NCBI GenBank assembly: GCA_963575745.1
Contig: CAUYUJ010020682.1
Coordinates: 333,501-397,500 of the forward strand
Origin: Prorocentrum cordatum
Lineage: Eukaryota > Sar > Dinophyceae > Prorocentrales > Prorocentraceae
Direction of reading: 5' to 3'
Length of the DNA: 64,000 nt
Shown: piece after piece, positions 36,901 through 48,900 of the stretch
How the letters are laid out: every line of letters starts with the position of its first letter
How positions within the stretch are numbered: position 1 is the stretch's first letter
The notes under the pieces: generated by a model
Told to the model about the DNA's origin: nothing
The model's database searches: none
Seen by the model: the letters and a program-made list of their open reading frames with translations, nothing else
Position numbers and translations under genes: made by a program

Positions 36901-39900
36901 AAGCCGCAGTGGCGGACAAGACAGCCGCAGTTCCAGACGCCACGCAAGGGATCTTTCAGAGGGCCAACGCCTTGAGGTCTCGATTCAGGACAGGGGGCAA
37001 GGTGCGCCTCCCTGTGCTCATGCTCGCCCCGCACACGGGCAACCGAGGCGGGCACTGCCCTCAGCAGGAAAGGGTTCGGGAACTCGCCGTCAAAATCTTC
37101 CTGGCTGGATTCGCGCAAGCCGAAGCTGACCACGAAGGTGTCTGCGTTCAGATGCACCCAGCAGAAGAGCTGGTGCTGAAAAAAAAAGCAGGACCCGACG
37201 CACACAGAGTACAATCGGGAAAAAGCGACCGGGCACCTCGCTGCGTGCTTCGACCGCAGTTGCGGAGCTGACGTTGCGCATGGGACCTGTTCGCACTCCC
37301 ACTTGCGCCTCGTGTTGCGGGCAATCGCCCTGGGAGCCAAGTGGCCCATCCCCCAGGGCATGGAGTTCACGGAGGACGAGCGCGCGAGGCTGCAGCGCGT
37401 GCTCGATAAGGACGGCAATCTCGACATGGCCGCAGTGGCGGCACATGACCCTGTCGCTAAGAACCTCGTGCAGGGGGTATGCTCATGGAAGTGCTGAGCT
37501 GGAAACTCATGGACGAGGAACCCACTGGTGCTTCGCTCATCAGCCAGTCCCTCAATAAAGGGGCCGATTTCGCGTTGCGAACGACTGAACTCACCGCGCT
37601 CCGTGTCCTGTGCGAGACTGTTGACGCGGAGCTGCACGCCGCAGTTGCGGACCACGTTGCCTTTGACAAGGTCAAGCTCTCCGTCACGCACGAACTCGAT
37701 CGAGTCGTTCAGGACCCAGACTTCATTGAGCTGTTTTCGTTCGTTGTTGGGCTCGGGAGTACAAAAGCGCAGTTCATCCCCTTGCTGCTCCAGTTCTGCG
37801 AGGTCTACGTGAACTCCAAGAGAAGGGCCCTTCGGCTCGGGGCCTTCGGGGTAGCCAGCCAGCTCCCCGACGAAGTGCCGTGGGTCAAGATTGCCGTGCT
37901 GATGCGATGCTACAGGAACGCGCCTGCGAGGAAGAGGGGCGTTGACACTCCTGTGTGGTGCCCTGATCCAGAACAATCGTGGAAGGCGAAGGAGTTCCGA
38001 GACTTCCTCATCGACATTAACTCGGCTCTCCGTTTGCACGTGTTCACGCTGAGCAAGGTCATCGACGGCATGGGCCCCAGAAGGCGATCGAGTTCAAGGC
38101 GAACCTGTGCATACTGACCGCGGACGGCTTCATGCAGTGCCTGAAGGACACCACCGTCAAGGAACGAAGTATCCCAGGACATCGTCAGGCGCTCCTCCGC
38201 GCTTGCGCGGAGGCCACGGGGAAGGTGGAGCCGAAGTCCAATCGGGGCGCCCTTGAGACGGCCCTCGGCGAAGTGGCAGTCGGAGGCGGGGGGCCCGATT
38301 GGTTCGATTTCAACGCGTTGCCGCGCCCAGAACCAAATGAGGCCGCAGTGGCGGGGAAGACAAAGGGTTCCGCAGAGGGGCAGGAGTTGATGCCGAGGGT
38401 CATTTCCTTTCACCCCACGACGCAACTACCAACGAACCACCAGCACAGCAGGGACGCGACGGCCATTCCACGCGGATCCTCCCCTTTGCCAATCGCCGAA
38501 TGGAGGCGTTCAGCGGCAGCGAAGGAGCTGGGGCGGGAGCCTGCTTTGGTCAGCGCAGTGTTGCTCTGCCTTTGGGCGCGCCACAGGTCCGCAGTTGCGG
38601 AAGCGCAAGTAGAGGTGTTGCAAGACGCTGATAGAAACAAACGCACCGTCAAGGCAACCGCTGCAAACGACGCACAATGCATCGAGTTGTGGCCGCGCGT
38701 CCCAAAGGCATCCAAGGTACACGCCGCAAGCATGCACCCCGAGAGGGTGGCCGTGCGAGTCTGGGTGAAAGGAGATCCAAATGGAGACACGCCCACGACC
38801 TTCTACTTGCACCCCGAGTTCAAGCCGCCTGCGGACAAGACGCCCGCCGACGTGGCTGACCACGATGCGCGGTTGAGAACATGGAAGTGGGATGCGCAAG
38901 AGACAATGCACGTCTTCTGGGCAGTCAACAGAGTCACGCAACAGGAGGTCCAGCAGAGAAACAGCCGTGATGAAAGCGCAGTTGCGCGCATCAACATGGA
39001 GCTCGAGGAGAAAGAGTTGGCGGTGTGCGTGCCTGGGGCAGGCGGGCTCGTGCTCGCCGTGAATGTCCCTGTGCTGGTGAATACGACGGCCGTGGAGCAA
39101 GGAGAAGAGCTCCTGTGGGAGGCGAGACCCAAAGCCGCACCGAAGAAGAAGGCTGCAGAGGAGACGTGGAAGACGGACGCGGCCAAGAGGGCCAAAGGGA
39201 AGCCTTCGGGCCAGCCCGCCCCGAAGAAATCGAAGAAAGGGTTCGACGAATGCGGGGGGATGTCGCTCTAAGAAGCCGCAGTGGCGGCAGTCAGGGCGGC
39301 TTGCTCGCGTGACCGCAATTGCGGGCAACAGGCCGGAGGGGAGGGCGCAGGCGTGACCGTTGTGGCGGAGCGGTCCTGTAGTTTGCAGTATCGCTGCTTC
39401 TGTTAGGTGTCGCCGCAGTAGCGGATCGCTGACGATCGAGCACGGAGGTTCGAAACAGAACTCCTCCCTCCCTCCTCCCTCTCCTCCCTCGCCCCTCCTC
39501 CACTTCCTCCCTCTCTCCTCCTCCTTTCCCTCCCTCCTCCCAAGTTCGAAGCCGACACTACTCATTCCCTCACTCCCGCCCTCCCTCCCGTCGATGTTCT
39601 CCGCATCCTGCTGCGGCCATCCTGGTGCCGATTCCCCCTCTTGCCAGTTCCCGCGCCGTGTGCACGGGACCTCCTCGGCAGCTCATCCGGCCCCAAGGCC
39701 CTCGAGGGCTCCCGCTCGCAGAATGCTTCAAAGCAGTGCCGCGGCACTGCTTTGAAGCATTCTGCGAGCGGGGGCCCTCGAGGGCCTCGCGGGGATCGCA
39801 GGGGCCGAGGGATTCATTCGTCTCGCCATTTGGCCCAACCGCGCGCGGCCCCACTGCCCGCGCCACCGCCTTGCCCGCAGTTGCGGCTGTGCTCAACGCA

Positions 39901-42900
39901 GTAGCAAACATGCCGACTTCGAGCGAATGGACCCCTGCGTGCGTGGAGAAGGTCTTGTGCATCCGTGGAGGTTGGCTTGCGTCGACCACCCCCATCCCCG
40001 AAAAGGATATCAAGGTGCTCCACGCAGGGCCCCTCGGAGTGAACATGCAAAAGCCTTGGTTGCTCAAGGTGCGCGCGAAAGGTAAACCGACCGCAGGCGC
40101 CTTGAAGGCGCCCAAGGCCTGGGACGCGCTGAAGAAAGAGCTCGCGAAGCAGGGCGGCGCCGCAGTTGCGGACGACGAGAGCGACGGCGACGCGGGGGAC
40201 GAAGCAGATGATCCCATGTCGGCCCTGGTCAGCTCCTCCAGCGACGCGAAGAAGCTGGCCGCGACCCCAGAAGACTGGAACGCGTTCGGCGAGTACTGGC
40301 CTGCTGAGGGGAGAGGCCACGGAGTCGGCCACTGCCACTGTGCACTCCGCACAGATGCCCGCCAAGAGCCGCTTGGAGTATCCTGACGACATGGCCATTC
40401 GACACGTGCGGGTGGCCAGCTTCAAGCGGAGGAAGTTGTGGCTCGACGCTGCAGACCTTGGGTGGCCGATCGAGATGATCGTGGACGACGTGAGCCTCGG
40501 CGGTGTCCCCGACGTCGACGACGGCGACAAGGGCGAGGCCGCAGTGGCGGAAAAAGCATGGGCAACGGCGGCTGACCCTGAAACCCCGCTGGCGAAGCAC
40601 AGGGAGCTCGGCCCCCCCATGGCACAGGGGAGCGGGTCTGGCTTCACCGTCGCTTGGGACTTCAAGGGCGCTTGGGTCGCGACGATCACGCGAGAGTGCG
40701 CCAACAAGGGCAAAACGATCGAGATGGATGTGAAGAAACTTACCAAGGAGAAGTGGCAGTCGGCGCAGTCGTCGAAGGGCCACGACTACGAGTGGGAGGG
40801 CATGACGCAGCAACAGCGCACGCAAGCGGCTCTGGATTACCTCGAGCTCCAAGTCCCCAATCTGTTCGACTGAGGCCCGAAGCCGCATGGCCCGCAGTTG
40901 CGGCGGGGCTACTGAGTGCCCGCAGTTGCGGGGCGGCTGGGCGTGAGTGGAAACGCGGAGGGCGAGGCGGTGTGAGGAGGCAGGCGGAAGGCGAAGGGGC
41001 GCCGTCGCGTTTTTGTCTAGGGTGTTCCACGGGTGCACGCCTAAGTGCGCCAACTTGTGCGGGCGAGCGTGTATCTTAGAGAAGCATTGAGTGAAGCGTC
41101 GAGACCTCGTGCGCGCGATGATTGGGGCTTCCGCGCGGGCGTACTTCAGCAGTAATTAGCTCCTCCCTCCTCCCCTCCTTCTTCGCCCTCCGCGTCGTCT
41201 GCAGTTGCTCCTCCCTCCTCTCCTCCCTCTTCCTAGTTCTGTATCCCGCAGCCGCGTGCCTCGCCCGAGTCGTTCGCCACGCGACCGCGCATGGATGCCC
41301 CCGTGGGGCGGACATGGCATGGCGAGGAGGACGGAACGCATTTCGAGGTGGAGTGGCTCCCTTACGACAGCGGCCGCGCACCGAGGAAAACGGGGTATGG
41401 CACCACTGGGCTCGCCAACATCTTGAGCCGCAGTAGCGGCGATGCTTGCCCCAAGAAGATAAAGGTGCACGCATGTGCGGACTTTCCGTGTCTAGCGAAG
41501 TGGCCCGTGTCGCAGTACGGCTTTGCAGAGCCGCCTCACTTTCATTTGCGGCCGTCTGCTTGGCGACCGGGCGCGCCGCCACCACCCGCAGTTGCGGTTC
41601 CCGCGGCGCCAGCAGAAGCTCCAGGCGGCACCGCAGTTGCGGCTCCCTCGGCTCCTGCGCGCACACCAGCAGCAGCACCAGCAATTCCCGCAGCTCCTGC
41701 GCAAGAAGCACAGGCAGCTCCTGCACCAGCAGCACCCGCAGCACCAAAACCTCCAGCAGCCCCTGCGCCCGAAGCACCCGCAGCAGCAGTCCCTCCAGCC
41801 CCTCCAGCTCAAGTGCACGCAGCACCAGAAACGCCTGCTGCGCACGAGTCCGCAATTTGGGTTGAAGCTTCTGAGGGAGTGGAAGCGGACAAAGACACCA
41901 TTTCCAGCACGCTTGCCACCAGCGCGCCCGCTGCCAGAGAACTGGTCGAAGACGCAGGTCGCATTCTTCCCGTGCCCAGACCCAGAGGCAGCAGCACGAG
42001 CTGCGGCGCCTATTGGCGACGCCTTGCGGCCACGAGTCGCGGCGCCACCCCTGGCGCCAGAGAAGGGTGCACCCGTGGAAGACGCGCCAAAGATCCAGGC
42101 CGCAGTGGCGGCGACGGTGCCTGACCGCGTGATGGCTCTCCTGAGGCAGATTCTGTCCGAGAGTTCCTACATCGGGCATGCAGGTTTCATGCCGTTTGCC
42201 TTGCGGTTCGGGCGTCGACCTTACGTGTGGGAAGGCGAGAACCGCAAGGACCTCCTTGACTGCTACATGCCTTGGGCAAAGGAGAAGTGCACTGAGCCAT
42301 GCGCCGTCGACGGCGTGGCGTGCGTAGTCGCCGCTGCTGAGGATCTGTTCGAGGAATGGACAACGGTGGAGCTCAGGCCCGTGGCTCCCGAGAACCCTCT
42401 CCATGAGGTGCGCCACTGGGTGGCCGCAGTTGCGGTGGGTGGCGTGTGCTCTGAGGGGGCGGACGCGTTGAACAAGTTCTACGGTCCTCTGGGACAATGG
42501 ATCCTAGGGACTGTTTGCGATGGAAACTGCGGCATTGACCTTATGGCGATGATGTTGCAGAAGCCGCAAAATGCCGAGACGCGCAAATGGCTTCGGGAGG
42601 AACTGTGCGATTTCGGGGTGCGCCGCTGGGACGAACCGCGGTTGCACGACGTGCTCGCTGTCGCGCAGGAATTAACCTTGGAGGCGGCGCGGGCGCACCG
42701 CAGTTGCGGGGCCAGCGGCCCTGCTGGATCCATCGTCCTGGACGACTTCCAGGGCGAGGGGGGAACCGGCAGAGGCGCCCAGAGAGGCGAGCGCGCCACG
42801 CCCCGCTCTCATGGCGGCTTTAAAGTGGCAGACGGGCGTGGAGGACGACGGTATATTGCTGGCCATGGCTGAGGCTATGCCCGAGGCGTTGCAGGGGGAG

Positions 42901-45900
42901 CAGATCAGGGCGCGCGCACTGGCCAGCGCACGCCCAAAGCCCGCAGTTGCGGAAGAGAAGCGTCGCGTGTGCCCGCACATGCTCAGAGACCGCGAACTGG
43001 TTTGCAAAGAAATGGAGGCGCACGCGCGCAGTTGTGGTTGGATGGGCGTGGGCGGTTCGCCACGAAATTCAATCGCGTCTTCTTGCGGGCGGTTCGCGTG
43101 GCCGAAGGGCATGGGGCTCGCCCAGCAGAAGAGAACCGTCTCCAAGTGGTTTCAAAACTTGCGCAAACGGGGTGGACATGCCACGGCGAGCGCCCATGGG
43201 CGACGCCGCGCGCCGGGCACCCAAGGGCGCCCGAACAAGGCTCCATGGCTGGAAGCCGCTCTGTACTATTGGTGGTCCCACATGAGGTACTCCGTGGACT
43301 GGAAGGCGGTGGCCAAGCGAACCGCAGTTGCGGAGGAGAGGCCGAAGATGTTGGCCAGGTTCTCCCAATCCCTGCTGGTTACGAAGGCGAAGCAACTCGT
43401 CGCGGACTACTGCGTGGAGACAATGAAGCGGGGAGGCGTACCGAAGGTGCCGCAGTTGCGGCCTCGGTGGTGGGTGAAGTGGCGGCGCTCCTACGGCCTC
43501 AGCATGAAGAAGCCGAACCGCAAGTACAAGGTGCCAAAATGGTTGCTCCAATCCCGTTTTGAGACTATGATCTTGAACGTGGCCAGGGTCCGCGCAGCTG
43601 CGGAGGAGCTTTTGGGGTACGACCCGCACATCCTGAACTGGGACCAGTCGCCCTTTCACCACAACGAGTCTTCGTCGGCCTCCAAGCCGACATTGGCTGT
43701 GAAGGGTGGCATTGTCCCGCTTGTCGAGGCGCATGACGACAGCAGGGCTCGGTGGACAGCGAACCTGACGGTGTCGAGCGACGCGGAGGACATCCGCAGT
43801 TGCGGACCACCGCCAGCGGAGCTCATGTTCAAGGGGGGACCTGTCATCGCTGAGGGCTTGGCCGCACATGCCCGCAGTTGCGGCTATCCGTCCTGGGTGA
43901 GCACGGCGACGTCCGAGAACGGGTCCTACCGCGCAGACGACGTTGTATCATTCTTGCAGCGGCACTTGCGGGCCTGGCCCGCCGACCCGCAGTTGCGGGG
44001 AAAGTGGCGCATCCTCATGGCCGACGACCATAGCCCGCACAAAGCGGACGCTGTGCGGAGACTCGCCTGGCAGCGCGGCTACGTGCTGATCATTCACGGC
44101 GGGGGGGCGACCGCAGTTGCGCAGCCCGTGGACACGGACTTGAACCAGCACGCGAAGCGGCGGCACATTGCCCTCGAGACCAAAGCGCTGGTGCAGAAAA
44201 TGGCGTTGGGGAAGCACGTGCCGCAGTTGCGGCGTTCCGATTGCGCCGACTTGATGGTGACAGTGTTGGACAATGTGCAGTTGCACTTGGACGCCGCGAA
44301 AGGTTTCCTGAAAGTGGGAATTCGAGCGCCCTTCGACAAGTCAGGAGATCTCGAGACTTGCCGAGAGGCGGCGGAACTCTGGAAAGCAGGGGGGCCGCGA
44401 GCAAAAGTGGATGCCGCAGTCGCGGAGGTGAGGGAGGAATGCGGGCAGAAGCGTTTGAAATGGCCCTACAATGACATGCTGCGTCTCATACAGGAATACG
44501 AGAAACACGCCGCCACAGATTCCGCGTTGAATAGGCTCGGCGATGAGGAGGGCGATGACGAGGGCGGGGAGGAGGAGGAGGATGAGGCGCGCGAGGAGCA
44601 CGGGGAGGACGAAGAGCAATGGGAGGCCTCGTGGGCCGAGGCTGTAGCGGAACAGTGCGATGCCGCAGTTGCGGCACCTGGGCCTCAAGGACCCTCGGTA
44701 TCCATGGGCTGCGTGGTCGACGCAGAGGCGGCCGAGCAGGTGGCAGTGGCGACGTCCTTAGCAGAAACGCTCCGCGAGGCGGAAGATATGCTGCGCCGAG
44801 TGGGCATGGAGAAACTAGCGCAGGATTGCCGACAGCAACAACGCAAACAAAAGAAGCGGTTGAGACAGCTGGCGCGGGAGGACAACGAGATCCTACGAGC
44901 GTTGACTGCCCAGCGAGACCACGAAGCCGCAGTGCTAGCGAAAAAGCGGCGCCTGGCGCTGGAAGCGAACGACAGGACGAAGGCGCTGCACGATCTCAAG
45001 AAGCAGATTCGAGAGGCCGGGGCCGCCTTGAGGGCAAAGAAGGAGGCCGCAGTTGCGGTGGAAACGGCTTTGGCTAACAAACACGCCCTAGCGCAGTGGA
45101 ACCCCGAGGAGTTCAACATCAAGAAAAACAGGATGGCAGCTCTGGACCGCCTGGCTCGCGGAAAGGGCGTCCTCTCAGACGAACAGAGGGGGGAGTGGGC
45201 ATGGTTCAAGACGTATTGGGACGAGGAGATGTGCAAGCAGCACAAGGAGCAATGGCCGTTGACGTTTGCTGGGTGGCTGCAACAAGTCGCGGACGACGCG
45301 GCGTCTGGGAACCGTTCGGCGCTGTCGCAGTTCGTGCATTCGGAAACAGTGGGAACCCGGGGAGGGCAAATGGCGCTGGCAATCCCAGCCCTAGCGCGAT
45401 GCAGGCCGCAGTTGCGGACCCACAGGAAGTCCAGCGTGAAGCTGTTTTCCCGAGCGGCGCCCGCGCGGGCAGGAGATGAGGCAAAACCGCAGTTGCGGTC
45501 TTCCAGCTGCTGCGAAAATAATCCTTTCTCAGTCCCTTGCAATCCTCGCCCTCCTTCTGCTTCTCCGCCAGTCCCTTTGTTGTTCTTTCAGTTCCTTTGA
45601 GTCCTCGCCCTCCTTCTGCCACTCCTCGAATCCCCTTTGTTCCCTCCCTCCATCCGAGCCCATGCCCATTCACGATCCATTTCCGTAGCCACCGTGGCTC
45701 GAGGTGGCGCACGCGAAGACCCAGGCATGCGGCCGCCCGCGCGCCCGAGCGCATCCTCTGGGAGTGCGGACCGCGGAATTCGATTTGCCAGAACGGTGTT
45801 CATCCACAGCGCTGAGAAGGAGAAGGGAGGCGAGGACGAGAAAGAGAAGGAGGAGGGAGGCGAGGACGAGAAAGCCGCAGTTGCGGATGACGACGACGAC

Positions 45901-48900
45901 CAGCGGACGCAAGATGGCGACAGCACCGTCGCGTCCTCGGCTGCCCCCGCTGACGAGGCTGAGCCGCGGGGAGGTGCGGGGGCCGCAGTTGCGGCAGCAC
46001 AGGGCCCCTGCATGCCGAGAGCGTTGTCGTTGCGGAGAACCTGGGCTCGGGCGCCCGTCATCCAGACAAGCAATCTGTCGGAAAACCAAAGAGCTCTTGT
46101 CGACGCATGGGAGGAGAGAACGGGGTACGAAGCGGGACGGGTCGGCTTCTACGTGGCCAACTTCGGAGGGACTGCAGCTAGACCCGTGCAACGCGCGGAC
46201 GAGTGGGCGCAGCTCCGCGCGAACCCTGCCCAGATCACCGCCTTGTGCGAGTGCGACGACGAGACCTGCGCGGCACTCAGTGGGGAGCGCGACGCGAGGG
46301 ACAGTGCAGCCGCAGTTGCGGACGATGCGTTTCGGAATCGGACTCACTGCAACTACTTGTGCATCCAGGGCGGCGAGCCATCAGGGACCCTCCTTGTTGG
46401 CATCAGGGACCGCAGTGGCGGCCACATTGAACACGTCGACTTTGCGAGGCTCTTCCACAAGCAGGAGAAGTCCAAAACGAAGAAGAAAAATAACAAGTCC
46501 GCAGTTGCGGATGTTCCTGCGCCAGCGTGGCACAACAAGCACTCCAGGGCGATGGTGGTGCGCGTCCACCTGGACCAGGCCGCGCCCCATCTGGGGGGTT
46601 CCTTCAACGTCATGGCGGTGCACGTCCACCACAGCTTGGCCAACCAAGACTGGGGCGTCACGAAGCTCCATGAGTTCTACAACTGGTTCGTCGCCTACGT
46701 CAGGGATTGGAACGTGAAGGTCTGCATGGGGGACTTCAACATGTGCATGTTCCAGATTGTGTCCTGGTGCCGCAGTTGCGGCCTGACTGTGGACGTCGCC
46801 GCATGGACCCCCTGGAAGACAACAGGCGGCCAGCCCAGGGCAGACAGCATGGCGATTATGTTCATAAGCTGTCCTGGGCAGTACAAGCTTCACCATGGCC
46901 TGAGTGTTCTGCACGACCGCGAGGGCGGGTTCTTGACGACCCAGCATGATCCGTCGTTCCGTGTCTTCGACAACACGAATGGCCCTGGGAAGATGCTTCA
47001 GACTTACGTTCCCAAGGTTGAGGCCGTAGAAGACAAGATGCGCGCCTTCCTGACGCCACCTGGCGAATCCTTGGCCGCAGTTGCGGATTTCGAGGAAAGG
47101 ATGGCGCGCAGGGCACGCGAGGAGTTTGCGCCTCATCCCTTCAGAGTGAAGCAGGGCAAACTCGACGACAAGATATGGCATGGCGCCGTCGGCAGGGCGA
47201 GGCGCGGAGCGCGCTTCCCCCTGGTGGCTTTCACGCGCAATACGTGCCGCAGGTCACCTGAAAGACTCGCCGCGAGGTTGGAAAGGCACGCACAGAAGAG
47301 GGGCAAGGGGGCCAAAGAAGACGGCAGGAAGGGCGGCAAGAAGGGCAGCTACGCACACACCGCAGTTGCGGGGAAGGGCGCCCGACCCCAGATGGAAACC
47401 GCAGCTGCGGGGAGAGACGCTGGGGCTGAGCGAGCAGAGAACACGCCACCGCCGCAAGCTGCCAACGGCGACGATGCGACCCCTTCTTATGCCGCAGTGG
47501 CGGCTGGGTCCTGGGGCGCGAGCGGCAGCGGCGCATGGGAGGCGCGCTGGTGGGGCTGGCGCTCGAGCGGATGGGGTGCTGATGGCGCGCAGTGGTGGCC
47601 CTCTGATGTGGCCGCAGTTGCGGACAATGCCCCTGGGGGCTCGCCTCCTCAGCATGAAGTCGAGTGGGGCTCGAGCGGGCGAGCGGCCGAGCGCCACCCG
47701 TGGACCTGGGAGGCGCAGCGTTGGCGATGGCCGCAGTTGCGGGCAAGTGGAGCATGGCGTTGATAGCCGCAGTTGCGGACAGTGTACGCGGGACGAATCA
47801 TCATCAACACCATCATATCATCAGCCTCTTGTGAAGACGTTCAAAGCAGTGCCGGGGGACTGCTTTGAACGCGTTCAAAGCAGTGCCGGGGGACTGCTTT
47901 CGATCGCCCCCTCGAATCCGTCATGCAGGCTTTCGGATTAGTCATGTGATGCCAGCGCGCTGACCGCAAACAGGAACTCCTTGGAATGTATGGGGCACAG
48001 CACGTGGACCGTAATGCTTGACGCTTCGCGTATCCCCACCAGCGGTCCAACTCGGAGCACATGTGGGGTTCTGTGGACAACCCCAGCAGGGTCAACGTGG
48101 GGCTCGGGCCAGGAGGGGCGTCATCATCATTGCCGACGGCCGCATGGTGCCGGCGATGGCAGACTCCAAGCTCAAACTGCTCTCCAACTACGGGCGGCTC
48201 GCTGGCCTCTGGACGCGCTTTACCACCCCCCCCTGGCCAGAGCCTTGGCAAGCGCACTGCACTCTGCACTGACGACGCCTGCAATCCGATTGAGAACCTG
48301 GCCTCCTGGGTGTCTCCTACCGCAGAGACCCCCTCTGTTGACAACGACGCAAGCACGGAAGCTCCACAGGCGGTGGCAGCGAGGCGCGACCTCCACGCGA
48401 GGTGCTTCAGCGCGCAGTGCGACCTTCCCCTTGCTGCCGAACCGTGTTGGACGCTATCGATTTACGCCTGGCAGGTGCACTGGAGGCCGTTTTCAACGAT
48501 CAAGCCTTTGCGACAGTCCTCTTCCTCGTCGCTTGACTACGCCCCCACAAGTACTACACGGAAGGCACCCCCTCCGACCCTGGGCAGTTCGACAGGAAGT
48601 TTTGGAGCCACCTGGGGTACCTTTACGACGTGGATTCGGGCCTGGACGCTGGGAATCGGGTGCGCAACCTGACATGGGCCTCCATCGTCTGCGCAGCTGG
48701 CCTAGGCACGGACTAGGATGATGATGCACGCGCGATCGAGGCGGGCGAGGTTTTCCCAATCCCCGTTGTTCAGGGGCGTGCGGGGCGTAGGCCCAAAAAC
48801 AAGAACCGCTGTGTCCCCCGGGACCTTCTGCACCACTTCCCCAGCGCCTGGTCGTGCGGGACCCGGACCTGCCCCCGCAACCTGGTGTACCCCGGCCTGG

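Larger units (their letters stand above)
32545..47778 (+). repeat. array of interspersed CCGCAGTTGCGG motifs
   Basis: Hand count: about 45 exact copies plus about 30 one- or two-base variants (CCGCAGTGGCGG, CCGCAGTCGCGG, CCGCAGTAGCGG, CGCAGCTGCGG, GCGCAGTTGCGC), roughly one per 200 bp. Arms CCGCA/TGCGG flank a central GT. I found no copy in the opposite sense (CCGCAACTGCGG). Copies occur in genes in all three frames (as AAVAD/E, PQLR or RSCG) and in spacers. A 12-mer is expected far less than once in 15 kb. Confidence 0.9.
31691..47900 (+). mobile_element. candidate ~16.2-kb element bounded by palindromes
   Basis: Palindromes of the same 34-bp design mark both ends and one sits near the middle. 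Between them lie only + strand genes with short spacers, including a DD34D transposase-like gene, endonuclease-like genes and an OTU-like domain. The CCGCAGTTGCGG motif array is confined to this interval. No clear target-site duplication was identified, and the palindromes could themselves be independent foldback insertions, so the element is a hypothesis. Confidence 0.35.

Noticed and set aside
36378-38039. 553-residue open frame on the minus strand
   Set aside because: It is antisense to block gene 3 and continues through a microsatellite. The + strand text is protein-like in pieces with the block's motif phases; the minus frame is a shadow of high GC.
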